DNA of 64,000 bases, from contig NC_134951.1 in assembly GCF_965638725.1 (NCBI RefSeq), forward strand, positions 104,865,811 to 104,929,810, in the 5' to 3' direction. Both the position numbers and the translations under genes were made by a program. Below the pieces are notes generated by a model. The model was given only the letters and a program-made list of their open reading frames with translations. It was not told the DNA's origin and made no database searches. The number at the start of each line of letters is the position of its first letter. Within the stretch, counting starts at the first letter, position 1. Origin of the DNA: Aptenodytes patagonicus (Eukaryota; Chordata; Aves; Sphenisciformes; Spheniscidae). Shown one piece after another: positions 12,001 through 24,970 of the stretch.

Positions 12001-15000
12001 CAGGAAAATGATTGCACGTGAAGGACAAGTACGTTGAGGGAAGGATTTGTTCCTGTCCCCAAAACAGTTTTCAGTGGCCTTGGGCATAGGGACAGGGTAT
12101 CACTTCTGTCTGGGAATTAGAGAAAGAGATTCTCAAAAAGGATTTCTGCTGTATGTGGTGAACTGAAGCTTAAAAGCATTGATTTAAGTATAGCATAGCT
12201 TACTTGTGATGTATGGATACGTTTCTAACACCATATTACAAACGCTGTTACCTCGTGTAGCGGAGTTAGCAATCAGAAACTCATTATGGAAGTCATTTTA
12301 CAAATGCTGCATGTTTTCTTGTGGTTGTAGCCTTTGAGCGCATTAGTGTTTTACTGGAAGTTTTCCATCAGGAAAATATTTACAATCTTAATTCTAATAT
12401 AATTAAGTAAGTAAGTGCTTTGCTTAGGAATTTTCATGGTCACTAATTAGGTTAATACTGATCATTAGAACACAAACATAATTAATTTCCCATAGTATTA
12501 AAATTAATCACATGTTTAAAGCTAAATTAAATTAGTCAACAGTGAGAATGAACAATGGCTGCATGTCTGATTATACCATCTCAAGGTTTCCCAAATAAAA
12601 CCTTCACTTACATAATAAAGATGGACCACGTGTGTGTTTCAGTAACTATCCATCAGTAATAAACTAATTAGAGTGTAAAGAAGAACCAGGGCTGATATTC
12701 CAGAAGATGTGAGGGAATCATTTAATCTTTTTTTGGGATGCAGAGGGAATTTGTTTTTACTTATAGGCTTTTGTTTCTTCTTTGCTGAACAAAAATAAGC
12801 AAGGGCATCTGAAGATCAAATCCCCCTCAGCTGTGCTCAGCAAAAGAGGTCCTCTGGGTCTGCTGGCGTCCTCATGCCATTTAGGAGATAATGCTTCTAG
12901 AGATGTCTTCTGCACCTGGGGATGTGGTGTTGCCTGGGCAGCCCTCCGCTGAAGGGTCATATCAGAGTTTCCACAAAAAAGGTAGTGGTGTGAAACAGAA
13001 CTGCTGCCCTTTAATTGCCCTGCATCTAGCTTTTACGGCAGAGTTTGGGCCCCGGGTTATTTTTGTTGGTTGGGTCAGGTGGATACATCCAGTGGGCTAT
13101 TGGGCCAAAGAGGATCAGCAAAGCTAAATATTGTTGCTTTAGGACAGTTCCTGTCCTGATCCTTTTTGATCCTTCAGCTTCCTACGATGGGGGAAAGAGG
13201 CAAGAAGTCAAAAGCAATGGCTTCTGCAGGACTTCCCCCCAGGAACCGGTATGAGAAAAGCTTTAGAGACCCTTCTTTGCACGTAAGCCTTACCACGTGG
13301 TTCTTCCCATTGGAGGTGGGGAAACAGCTCACTGGATTTAATAGAAAATGTAATTAGGGTTAACCTGAATTTAAATAATTGTTCAACTATTAAATAGCTA
13401 TTAGCATGCCCTATCATTTGCTATCAGAGAAATGCAAATATGTGTCACCGCATCAATTCACGAGAACAAAGATTGGAAGCTGATAATTGTTACTCTAGTT
13501 TCCCACCCCAGAGACCCGGGAGGTTTTTGTTCTTATATTACAAACCACAGCGTTTGCGATGATAGCCTCTCTGTTAGCAGCAGTAAACTAAGGTGGGTGT
13601 TGGCAGAAATATAAAGACATATTCATTCTGCCTTTGCAAAACAGATTTACCTTCAGTGATGCAAAATTGAATATATCCAGAATTAAAGCTCTGTACATTT
13701 TTATATCTTTTTATAGTAATGATCCCATCCTGCTTCTGTTAAAGATTCAAAATTTTAATCAGCATTGGATGAACAAGATCTTTTGGCCTAGGCTCTAGAA
13801 GTGCACCGCTGTCTAAAAAATACGTTATTAAGAATAACTGCAGTCAAATGTAGCATTATGTAATTCTTTTGCAAATGGACTCCCTGCATAAGTACTTGGA
13901 CGTTATAAGTTTGTTAACTTTGTCTTCCCAAGCTGTAGAAGGGTCCATAATAGCAGTTTCTCTCGGCTTGCCAGGCGTTAAAATTAACTCTATAAAGCTA
14001 TGTAACAGATGATTCAAAAAGAAGTTGTATCTAAAGACATAGTGTCTTGTTGTGTGCATTAATTACTTCCAACAAGAACTGAGTATCAGGTAAACATAAC
14101 CCATAATATTTATTCTTTTTTTTAGATGAAAATACACCAGTTTTAGTAGTTCTATAAAATATTGATCCTAGGATAAAATTCAGGAGGCAGGTCTAACCCA
14201 TGACTATTTTTACATGAAGCAGTCCTTGATTTCGAGAACACTGTCACAGTGTATTGAGAATATGGTTTGATCTGTCTTTTTAAAATCACATTTCTTTGAG
14301 CGCGGATTAAATTTCTTTTCTTGGCATTTATTCTTGTGCCACCAATGTCAAAACAGAAACTGCAAGCATTGTGATAAAAGAAAAAATACTTCATTTCCCT
14401 GCAGCTTCTGTAATTGCCTCTGTGTCCTTTTTTGAACCGCTGTTCTGTAACTCCTCAGAGCCAGTCCCTTCTGTGAACAGCAGTTCGCTGTTCCGAACTT
14501 CTATGCCTACTATGGCAACAGGACCTTAAAATGCAGTGGAAAAACTCTGACATCTCCAAGCTGTGTGGTAGCAAATAAACTGATTATTTCTCTCCGTTCA
14601 TATTAATAGATTCTGTTCTCAGAGCTTAATTCTGTTCACTGCCCCAAGCAAAAATGAGAGTGTTTAGCAGAGGTATACTGTGTTGGTGATGAAGCCGCCC
14701 CCGATCCTTTCCCAGGTTGGGCAAAATTAGCATAAGTACTCCATGCACACAGCTGCAGCCTTCAGCGTGCAGGAGCTTCGGCATCAGCTTCCCTTTCCCA
14801 AGAGGGGATTTTGCCAGTGGAATGACACTGGCATGGATTCATCAACCATACGCCTCCTCTCGCTTCCTACACGCTCTTTTGTACTGCCACCATGGATCAG
14901 CAGCTTCACAGGTCAAAGCCTGGTTAGTCTCTGCTGAACACGCTTCCTAAGCGTTGTTCTCTCCCTGTCCCCAGATGGCAGAATCTATTTCTTTGGGCAA

Positions 15001-15354
15001 AATGTAAGCCAGATGGGATAATGCGTTTGAAAGCTTGAAAGTCAGATCCTTTGAGTTTTTTTCTTTATGATCTTAATTTATGCACATATGAAAGTGAAAC
15101 ATGGCTTTTTCCTCTCTCTCCTTGTCTCTTTCCTATCCAAAGCATCAAAAAAAAAAAAAAAAATCAATCTTGTCCAATAATGTTTTAAAAATCGTTTTCG
15201 AAATCAAGAAAATTTGGAAAGATAACCCATGAAACACTGTTCTGACAAAACATTTTTGGTTTTTTTTCTTTTTTTTAAATTTTATTTTTTCTTTCCCTTA
15301 TCAGCTGTATAAGGAATATCTGTCTAAAAAATGTTGATTTGTCTAGCATAGCAT
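9069..15354. other. Intergenic DNA, no gene seen
   Basis: Mostly AT-rich unique sequence without convincing exons. It includes an 18-bp tandem duplication around 11336-11371 and a run of 17 A at 15147-15163. A TAATTA-rich patch at 12390-12560 is listed separately. Frames of up to 120 codons are not bracketed by plausible splice sites and resemble no family I know. Confidence 0.55.
12390..12560. promoter_or_regulatory. Candidate enhancer: ATTA-core cluster with SOX-like site
   Basis: About 170 bp with at least six homeodomain ATTA/TAAT cores, including CTAATTAG at 12443-12450 and ATTAATT at 12481-12487. An AACAATGG SOX-type word follows at 12551-12558. Such clusters are typical of vertebrate developmental non-coding elements, but AT-rich DNA also produces them by chance. 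Confidence 0.2.
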
Positions 15355-15440
15355 GAGCAGCGTGTGGCAGAGCTGGCTATAAAACACAGGTCTCCAATGC
15401 CTGCCCAGTTCTTTATTGAGAAAACTATTCTTTCTCTCCC
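15355..15440 (+). mobile_element. MIR/L2-like SINE/LINE tail fragment
   Basis: The segment GTGGCAGAGCTGG, then ACACAGGTCTCC, then CTGCCCAGTTCTTTA follows the order of the conserved tail shared by MIR-type CORE-SINEs and L2 elements ('...AGTGGCAGAGC.GG...AACCCAGGTCT.CTGACTCC...'). It is strongly diverged, and the family assignment is from memory. Confidence 0.4.
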
Positions 15441-16754
15441 TACAGCTCCTCATCTATTACACTGTGCATCTTACAGTTTCTAAAATAAAGAATATGAGTT
15501 TTACAGAGAAGACTTTCCTTAACAAAATAAGAGTGATTCTGATTTAAGAGCTCTGTTCAGTCTGCGCTCTGAATCAGAGAAGGCTCCAATGAAAACAAGC
15601 ATGCACCCAGAAAGCAAAGATCCATTCCCCATGTGTTTTGGTGTCTTTGGTTACTTCAGAACAATGCGGGCACATTTAATGAAATGCACTGACATTTTCA
15701 GAGCAAACTTCCAGGTTCTGCTGCATCTGTGGAAATGGTAGTTTACCGTGGCTTCCACAGGGGACCACAAAAGATATGTTGGATTTAGACTTTGACTTGT
15801 TGCAAATTCCTGTACTGAACCAGGGAAGTAGTAGAGCCAATAGACAGGGGCAAGATAAGCGTTAATAGGTTAGTGTTATTGAAACAATCTTTTCCCCTAA
15901 GCACGCTCTCACAAACGGCAAAAAGTTTGTCTAAACTTGCCACAACGCTACTCTTAAAGCTGAGACTAACGATAGAAAATGTTGGGCAAATGTTTTAAAT
16001 TTGCCAGCTCTATGAGCAATTGAAAACAAGATATTATAGGGAAAGTCGGACAACCAAAGTAATGGAGTGCTAAAAGGCTCACCCCATTAGAGTTATTACT
16101 AAAAAGTCTATATGGTCATTTGCAGGCAGTGATGGCAAATGTTTGCTTATTTCCTTTCCAGAAGCAGAAAGTTTTAGAGGGTTGGCATTTAACTTTGGTG
16201 CTATGGCTCAGTGCATTTTTTCATACAATGATACATTGATCACTGGAGCCATTCAGGACTACTCTCTGCCTACTGAACATCAGCACGTAATTGCATACTT
16301 TCTGTTCAATCACATATCGCTGGCTCATTTAGGACACAGAGCAGTATATTATCTTTAAAATAAATGTCTGATCATTAACTCAGAAGATAAATGATATTCA
16401 TTTTGCTGATCTGGCTGGTCTGACACAGTTGTAATATGCTGGCTTGAAGCAAATGCAGACTTTTAGAAGACCAGTATATTTTGTGGCAAAACCTGTGAGT
16501 GGGACTTGTACAGCATGGATCTTATTTTGCATAAAGCTGGATTATCTTTACTCCTTTGGCCTTAATCGTATCAAGTGGGCACGTAATTCTGCTAAAATTC
16601 CCCAGTATAAATACCTGCAGACAATAGTTCAGTTCAAGAGTTTCAACTGTTGAAACTGTAAATCTCTCCTTAAAATGATCAAAACTATCCATAGATCACA
16701 GTTGAAGCCTAGCTCTCTAATCTGTGTCCAGGCATAGCTAATTACCAGCTCGAA
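15441..16754. other. Intergenic DNA, no gene seen
   Basis: No repeat family or coding exon recognised; frames are 71 codons or shorter. Confidence 0.55.
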
Positions 16755-16870
16755 GTAACTGAGATAGTGACATCCAATGACTTGCTCATGGTCATACAGC
16801 AGGTTAGTGGCAGCAAGTGGGAATACCAAGTCTTATGACTCCAATCTTCTGCTCAGTGCATTAGATCACA
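16755..16870 (+). mobile_element. MIR/L2-like tail fragment
   Basis: The sequence follows the ancient MIR/L2 tail layout closely. In order it has TGACTTGCTCATGG-like and GTCATACAGC elements (16778-16800), GTTAGTGGCAGCAAGTGGGA (16803-16822), an ACCAAGTCTTATGACTCC block (16825-16842), and a final TCTTCTGCTCAGTGCATTAG (16845-16864). This corresponds to the '...GACTTGCCCAAGGTCACACAGC...GTGGCAGAGC.GG...CCAGGTCTCCTGACTCC...GTGCTCTA' consensus. It is a fossil older than the avian radiation. MIR cannot be separated from L2 on the tail alone. Confidence 0.6.
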
Positions 16871-19800
16871 ATTGTCTTGTTTGCATCGCTGTGTTTTCTG
16901 AAAGGTTGTTTTTTGGTTTTGTTTTTTTTAAATTAGATGCTTGTAAATTAAGTTGCTGGCTGTAATCAGAAATGTATTTATCACTGACTCTGGCTCACAA
17001 CCAAGCACACTGTTATTTTTGCAACAGGACAGCATGTTCCTCTCATTCCAAGGAAAAGTTAATTGTGAGTGGCAGGAGGGTATGTCGTGATTTTGTTGTG
17101 ACCATTTGTCCTCTATTGTGTCACTATTGCAAAAGGCAATTAGTTTCCTAATTCTCGCTTGGTGCAACAGCATTGACTTCAGTGAGCTGTACTTTTAGTA
17201 TGCTGATAAAACCAAGCAGGGTAGTTTTATAAAGCTGGTCACCAATGGGAAGAAATAATCCTGAGGGGCATGTTTTAGAACTGAGGAAGGATGAGAAGAC
17301 AAAAAAACCCCACTGCTTATGCTTCAGTAATCATCAGGTACCCTAGCTACATACTATTTTTTTCATCAAGCAAGAGTATTTTGTGGTCTGTAACCCATCA
17401 CGATGCCAGAATGTAAGCTCTAACCTCTGTTTGCTGTGCTATCACGGTAGCAAAAAGCTTCCACTTGAATGTTGGCTGTCTAGACTTAGGCAGATTTGCC
17501 TTAACTGAGAGAATTGTACTCTGTGCCAAGGAAAAGGTCTAGTAGTACTAGTCATTTGGATGGATTGAATGATGGCACTGGCCTGTTCGATTGCATATGC
17601 TGGATTTCTGTTTGTCTGTTTCGGATAGCAATGTTAACATATAGTTGAGTGGCAGAGTGTTTCTATGCAACATCAGGCCCCATATGTTATCTCCTCTTAC
17701 AGTTTGTATATTAATTCATTTAATGTAAGTCTATGAATTTGTGTAAGTTCATTAATTCAGTTTGTATATTAATTCACAGTTCATGAATTGTGAATCTTAT
17801 CAACTTACTTTAATAGCTCAATGAGTAAGTACTTGTTTCTGTTTCAAACAATATTTTAGGCTACAGTCATGTAATAGAAATACCAGTGCACTTTTCATAA
17901 AACAATACTAACCCAAGGGAACTCAGTCACCAGAGAAACATTGCCAAAGATGAGATCTGTTTGAAAATAAATTCCCTAACGGCTTATGGAAGCAACTTTT
18001 CCATAGAGAGAATGATCAAAGCCAAATTGTTTTGCAGTGGTGTCATCTTCCATGTTATGAATTGCCTGGTATCAGTGTCACTGTGTTATCCATACCCTGA
18101 AACGCAACTTGTAATGTGTAAGTTTACATCCTAGAGAGGTGTCTTGCATTTAATTAGTGTAAGAAAAATCTACTCCATTGGATTTTCATGGCTGGGCAAA
18201 GGACCATAGTACCTCTAGACCATCCACTAAGTTTATTTTAAGGGATACAGAGCCCTGCTTCAGGGAAGACGGCTCCTTAGCCTCATAAAAAGCTTGTAAG
18301 CCATTTGTCACACCAAAATTTTTGCCACTGGGTGGTACAGAAAAACCTGTGTGAGGTCCCTGTACCCTACATAGTTCTCCAACGTATTCCCAGCAGACCT
18401 TTCACCCTACCTCTTTGTACCATCATAACATGCTCAATGGCATGCAACACCTACCCACATATCAATAAATGCCATGAATATGCACTCTGATGGACTGCAT
18501 GTAGCTCTTATATTATCTGAGACATTTTGAGTAGGAAAAAATCATGTATACAATATTAATGTCTTAGGACCACAGAGGCACTTCATGAGACCGAAAAAGA
18601 ACCCGGGGCCATGCACAGTGTGGAGACATCCAGGCTGTGCCAACAGACCCCAGAGCCGCGGGATGGTCCCTGGTCCTGTTTTATTGAGCAATGTGGTTAC
18701 AGCTTCTATATCACTGTTATTTATCTGTAAAATAAAGGAAATTTCATTTCCTGACCTTGCAATAGTATCGTGGGGATCAATACACCAAAGATGTAACCAA
18801 AGGAACTTGATTTCTCTTTGACTAAAATATTCTATTATGCAACAAATGATTAATCTCATTAAATAATTTAAAGGAGGGTCGGATCCTGACCTAAACTACA
18901 GTGATATAATTCCAGCGGAGTACTTTTCTCTTTTGGAGAGTCACACAGGCTGCAGTTGGAAGAATATCAAAGGTGAGGCTTGGGAGTGGGTTCAAATGAA
19001 ATGCAGAGCCAAAGAATGACCTACCAAGGATGCTAAGTGTGTCTAGAGGAGAGGGAATGAACCACACAGATGATAACCAGCAACAAGGACCAATGACTTT
19101 GGGAGAATTGGCAAAGAAAATGGTGGTGGACAATACAGCTTTCACTTGGACCACCTCTTGGACTGAAAACAATTTTGGGAGCCAACAAGAACTGCCAAGA
19201 CAAAGTAATTGTGTAGATTGAGATCAGTAGTGGAGAGGTTCCAGATGTGGGGTAACATGTAGCTGGAAAGAATGAAAAATAATTTTAATATTAGAAAGGG
19301 ACAAAGAAGGCAGAAAGTTAGAAAGCACCATTCTAGACAGCTGTTGCCTCACAGTTTTAACAATATTGTAATAAAAAGACCCAGCACAGTAACTTGCTTT
19401 TTTTAGGATAATTTTTTTAAGTTTCACAGTGGATTTGTGAATATTTTTCACATTTCCTTTTAATTTTCCATTACATTTTTTTCCAAAAGTACTTGTTTAT
19501 CTACCTCTCTTAGAAAAGATTACTAGATGGACATTTAATACATCTGAAATTAAACTGTTTTATTTTCAATATGTCTACCTTAAGCTTTTTGAAAAGCAGA
19601 GAAATTAAGATACATCTTTTTGTGAAAGACATTTAGATGGCTAAGGAAAATTTATGCCGAAGTCAAACTCGCATCAAGCAGAAATAAAGGTTTTAAAGCT
19701 ATATGGCTAATGCATTACTGCCCCTGTCATGTGTTTCCATACATTACAAACACACCTCACCCGTTCCCCTACCAAACCAATCCTGCTTTAGGGCCATCAT

Positions 19801-22800
19801 GCCCTGGCAGCTCTGCCTAGTGCCAGCACCCCTGGGGGAATCATGTTTACTTATCTGCTGTTCTAGGGCTGGAGCTGTTTCTCCGTAGACAACATCCTCA
19901 GTTAAATGTAAGTTTGCAGTATTCAAATTCTTTACTACCATGGGGTATCGGTAGGATCAGAGGGTAACTCAGGCTGGAAGGGAATTAAGGAGGTCAGACT
20001 AGAATATATATCACTTTGTTTCTTCTAATGGAAGAAGCTGCGTCTTGGGGAAGGAGAAAGCAGGTTAGTTGACTGGCTTTTAAACAGCTTGTTTTACATA
20101 CTTCAGTTGCAAACTAACCTCAGATTAGTTTGTCACTGAGGGTTTGGGTTTTTCTATTTCTGCATCTGTGAAGTTCCCATTGATGAGTATTTGCATTTCA
20201 GAAATCTTTGTGGAAGTTTCTGCTAAATAACAGCCAGACTGGAAGCTGGGCAATTTTCAAAATCACATGCTTAGCTAGCAAATATAAAATGGTTTTAATG
20301 AACTAGTTCAATAGCTTTTTATTAATTACCTTAAAAGATGTAGATAAAACCTGAGTACTTCATACAAAGACTATTTTAACTTTGTGATTCTGCAGCTCTT
20401 CTGCAGAATTCTTAATCTTGCTGTAATTGTATAAAGGAGTAATCTTTAAAAGAACCAGGACTATACTTCCAGTTTACATAGAATGTGTTTTTTTCACAGA
20501 AGGAACTCTTTTAATCAGGCTATAGAAATGTTAATAAAAAAATGTATTTAAATAGGTTCCTGCATTTAATGGTGATTTTAACAATTCTGCAGGTTGCATA
20601 CATTTTTAGTAAAAATGTTTCTTTAGATTCAGTAGTGTCATTAATGCATCAATAGAATATTTGTGGTGCCATCAGAATGAATGACATATTCTGGTAGTTA
20701 TTTTAAAAGTAAGAACAGAATGTATGTTCAGAAACAGCATTAAGAACAGCTCTGCTAAGTCCAAAAATCAGAATAGATCATATGTTGCTGTATACCTTTG
20801 GAATATTTGAAATAATTAAAAGGCACGCTAAAGCTTTTATCAGTAAAAAAAGCATGAAATTAGACGGACGCAGCCTTTTGAACCCTTATTACTTTTAAAA
20901 TAACTTTTACAATGCTGCTTCTAGGGACTAAGTCCAATGGGAAAGGAAAGTACTGAGTACTCCACAGGCTTGAGCTCTCGGCTGTGCTGGAGCATACACA
21001 AAATAAGTCACTGCAATTAGAAAGAAATTAAACGCAGATTATATACTCTGCACAGGCCTCCCAGTGGGAACAGTTAAGGACACCGGTTCGTTCCAGAGAG
21101 ACCCTAAGAGGTCTGGCTGCGGCTACAGCCTTATCCGGTTGCTAAGGGGACAGTGTTTGTCAAGCACGTTCTTTTGTTAATAGATACTGTCATCCTTCTC
21201 TACAGAGACCAGTTTCTCTTCCTTTACATGCAGAGCAGCTACACAAAAGTACTCCGTGCAATCCAGAAGTGGCGGCTTCGAGCTAACCAGGTTACAGGTG
21301 GGAGGGCAGAGAAACAAGGCAGAAGATCAGAGAGTGCACTAAAGGCAATTAGAGGGAGATGAAGAGTGAGAGTGAAGGAAGCTGTTTCATGGCAACGGGA
21401 ATGACTTTGTCAAGGTTAGCCAAGAACAGCAACCGTGGGTAGATTTGGCCAGGGCTAGTCAATAAAACAGGACTGGCATACATGCTGTAAGTAACTAACA
21501 CCGTAAACCACTTTGTGCATCTGTTATCATTTCCCCTTCCTTGGGAGGACAATTAACTCCCTGTGCTGCCACCACCGCCTATGCATGCACCACTTTTACG
21601 AGCTACCTGGGCCACAGGGAGATGAATCTCTCCCACTCTCGTATTCTCAGTGCCAGTTGGTGAGCAATCAGCTTTAAGAACGCCCTGATAGAAAAACCTT
21701 TGTACTGTTCAAGCAATTTGAGATTAAAATGTTTTAGTAACCAACACTGCAACAACTTTAGCTCTGCCTCTGTGTATGCTACGGTTTTACAGCTTGATGC
21801 AGCTCGGTCTCCATTCAAACCATTTGCAGCCTCTCATCTCTATCAGATCAGGTCGCGAGAGCAAGGTTATTCATTTTGTGCTGGCATGAACCACACCAGT
21901 AGGCTCTGTTAGCATCTGGGACCTTGTTCTTTCTAAAAATAGCCCTCCAGGACACTTGGATCATATCTTCCCATCCCCTTTTAATATTTTATGTATGAAT
22001 AATGGACATTGAATTTGTTTTTGTTCCATGGTATTACCTTTGACAGCTTTTTGATGAAGAAGATTTATTCCATTAAAAAAATAGACATGACTTTCTGAAT
22101 GGCTGTCTGTTCATACTACAGATCCGCCTATGTTCATATCGTTATTGTATGCTGTGGTTTCTCTAATTAGAAGTCCATAGAAATGTTCTGTAAGAAAGTA
22201 CCATAATTCCCATCCACTTGACGCTGAGAGATTCATATGTGATATCTGTCTTTGAAAAAGCAAGGCTTTGCTGTTGTTGTTCATTTGTATTAAATTGTAT
22301 GTATTATTTTGCAAGTGTAGCTGAATGGCTCGTTTTTCATATTTTGCTGGAGCTGTGTAGGCCATTTGCTGGGCTTTGAGATTTTTAGCCTGATTTCCCA
22401 AGCAAATGAGGCCTACGTGAACATGCTCTCTTTGTCAAATGCTTCTGCCTGTCAAAGCTGAGGGAAGCCTCAGCTTTGAAATGGTTGGTCAGGTTCATCA
22501 AGATCCCAGAAATAATCAGGTTCCTTCTAGTGTCATGGAAACTAACTTCTGTGTAGAGGAAAGAGAGAATGAAATTAGTGCCCCCATTGAAGAAAAGGCC
22601 AGGAGAATTCATTAAACATGACAACTCATCATTTAGTTTTCGTTTGGCAGCTTCTGGACTGTTCAAACAGCATGTGCAAAGCTCCGGAATAATTGCAACA
22701 TGTGCTGGTTTTGCCAGGGATGTAACAGAGGATGTCATGGCGGTGAGCTAGGGCCATCCCACTGAGGACGGGTGGAGATAAGTGGTGAAGAGCTAGGTCT

Positions 22801-24154
22801 GCAGGAAACCCACTTCATTAGTTCAGCTTCTTGTGGAAAAGCCGGCACGTCCACGTGGATTTTGGATTAATTTGGCACAGGATTTTTTGGCACAGTTTTG
22901 GCTTATGATTTCTGTGGTTTGTATGAGCACATGTGCTCATTGATAGGCACATTTCTTTGGAATTCCACTTAACAGTCCTAGCTGTATCTTCATGATGCTT
23001 TTGTTTTGGAACAGTGCAAGGCAACACAGTGGAATAATGTTTACTTTAGTAACTTGAGCCAGTTAAGTTTTTTACAAGTTTACCAATAAGAGTCATTATC
23101 TAATTTATCCAGCTCTGAAGTTTGCATGAGACTCGTGGCTAACTGATCATCGGCTAGAATAATTAGGTACCAAAAATCATGTTTTTATTTATGTTTTCAG
23201 TTTTTATTTCTGTAGCAGACACATTGCCCATAGATTAACAGTGTGAAACCAAACAAAAATCTTTGCTCTTTGCCTTAGCTCATAGGACCTTTTCCAACTG
23301 TATCCTAGTTGGAAATCTGACCTTGTGGAGTCCCAAATTTGGCAGAAGGAAGGTGCTGCTGGAAATATTCTTTTCCAGTTTCTCAATCATTTATTCATGA
23401 ATATGAAGTTACACACTGAGTGGTATTTGGCCAAATCATTTGCTTCAAGAGTCAGGTTTATGATCCTTTTCCAACAATTGCAGACTTGAGGGTATCTGGT
23501 AGATCGCTCTTACCAGATGTAGCTATGCAATTTCTGTCACAGGGCCCAGGCTGTCTTTCCTAGCTTCCAAAAACTATGAGAAGCTAAGTAAGAGTCACAG
23601 ATTATTTACTTAGTGCCAACAACTTGATAATGCAAACCTTAATATTGAAAGGTCACGTATTTAATGTCCTAATAAAGAGCACTTTGTGTGAGGAACTAAT
23701 CTGGATGGATGTTAAGTTGCAAATCTGATTGGCAGTGTTCACAAAATTGCTGCCAAAAATTCTTAGGGAAAGCTGTAAACTGATATCCCAAATCAATTAG
23801 GGCACAGCACTGTATTATAATTCTTAGCCATCTTTTCATCTGCCGGAGCAATAATATCTTTGGGACATATCTCCTGAAGACGTTTCAGAGGTCACGTTTT
23901 AACTTCAAAGTTATGGGTTAGAGCTTTTGAGTTTGTCTGTTTGTGTTTTTGTTTCAACATTGCTGCACCAGATTTTTTTGCATTCCTATAAATAATCCAC
24001 AAGGGTAGAATACCCTAGGACTGCACATCATTCTGCTTCTTGCTGGGACTTTTGTAAGGCTCCTGGTTAAAAAAACAGGATTTCAGTTTTGTGAGAGTTC
24101 TGATCTGCTCTTTCAAAATCCGTTTTCATTCCAGATTGAAATACAACCTGAGAA
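16871..24154. other. Intergenic DNA, no gene seen
   Basis: Unique-looking AT-rich sequence with no convincing coding exon. The longest frames (117 and 105 codons, minus strand, at 22385-22738 and 18542-18859) have no family resemblance. The 17.7 kb direct repeat is the only repeat I can point to. Confidence 0.55.
17700..17776. repeat. 19-bp perfect direct repeat, 58 bp apart
   Basis: CAGTTTGTATATTAATTCA occurs at 17700-17718 and again at 17758-17776. Diverged TTAATTCA/TGAATT words lie between the copies. It is probably a local duplication. Confidence 0.7.
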
Positions 24155-24946
24155 AACAAATCTCATGAGGTTCAACAAGGCCAAGTGCAGGGTCCTGCAC
24201 CTGGGTCGGGGCAACCCCCAGTATCAATACAGGCTGGGGGATGAAAGGATTGAGAGCAGCCCTGCCGAGAAGGACTTGGGGGGACTGGTGGATGAAAAGC
24301 TGCACATGAGCTGACAATGGGCACTCGCAGCCCAGAAGGCCAATCGTATCCTGGGCTGCATCAAAAGAAGCGTGGCCAGCAGGTCGAGGGAGGCGAATCT
24401 GCCCCTCTACTCCACTCTGGTGAGACCCCACCTGGAGCACTGCGTCCAGCTCTGGAGCCCTCAGCACAAGACAGACGCGGACCTGTTGGAGCGGGTCCAG
24501 AAGAGGGCCATGAAAATGATCAGGGGGATGGAACACCTCTCCTGTGAAGACAGGCTGAGAGAGTTGGGGTTGTTCAGCCTGGAGAGGAGGTGGTTTCGGG
24601 GAGACCTTATTGCAGCCTTTCAATACTTAAAGGGGGCTTATAAGAAAGATGGGGACAGACTTTTTAGCAGGACCTGTAGCAATAGGACAAGGGGTAATGT
24701 TTTTAAACTAAAAGCGGGTAGATTCAGGCTAGATATAAGGAAGAAATTTTTCACAATGAGGGTGGTGAAGCACTGGCACAGGTTGCCCAGAGAGGTGGTG
24801 GATGCCCCATCCCTGGAAACATTCAAGGTCAGGTTGGACGGGGCTCTGAGCAACCTGATCTAGTTGAGTCCCTGCTCATTGCAGGGGGGTTGGACTAGTT
24901 GACCTTTAAAGGTGCCTTCCAACCCAAACTATTCTGTGATTCTATG
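24155..24946 (+). mobile_element. CR1 LINE, 5'-truncated 3' end, fairly young
   Basis: This is the 3' end of a chicken-repeat-1 LINE in sense orientation. It encodes the end of ORF2 (reverse transcriptase C-terminal region), a short 3' UTR, and the diagnostic terminal octamers ATTCTGTG and ATTCTATG at 24931-24946. One + strand frame runs from about 24162 to the TAG ending at 24863, interrupted only by a TGA at 24312-24314. The later part (ATG at 24372) gives 163 uninterrupted residues including the RVVKHWHRLPREVVDAPSLE block. The 5' boundary is approximate (24150-24160). It is truncated, has no endonuclease domain and cannot move by itself. Confidence 0.95.
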
Positions 24947-24952
24947 AAAAGG

Positions 24953-24970
24953 CACACACACACACACACA
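24953..24970. repeat. (CA)9 microsatellite
   Basis: Nine CA units lie seven bases after the CR1 terminal octamer. Such tracts are often length-polymorphic. Confidence 0.95.

Noticed and set aside
24126..24623. 165-codon minus-strand frame
   Set aside because: It is antisense to the CR1 ORF2 end and carries no independent gene.
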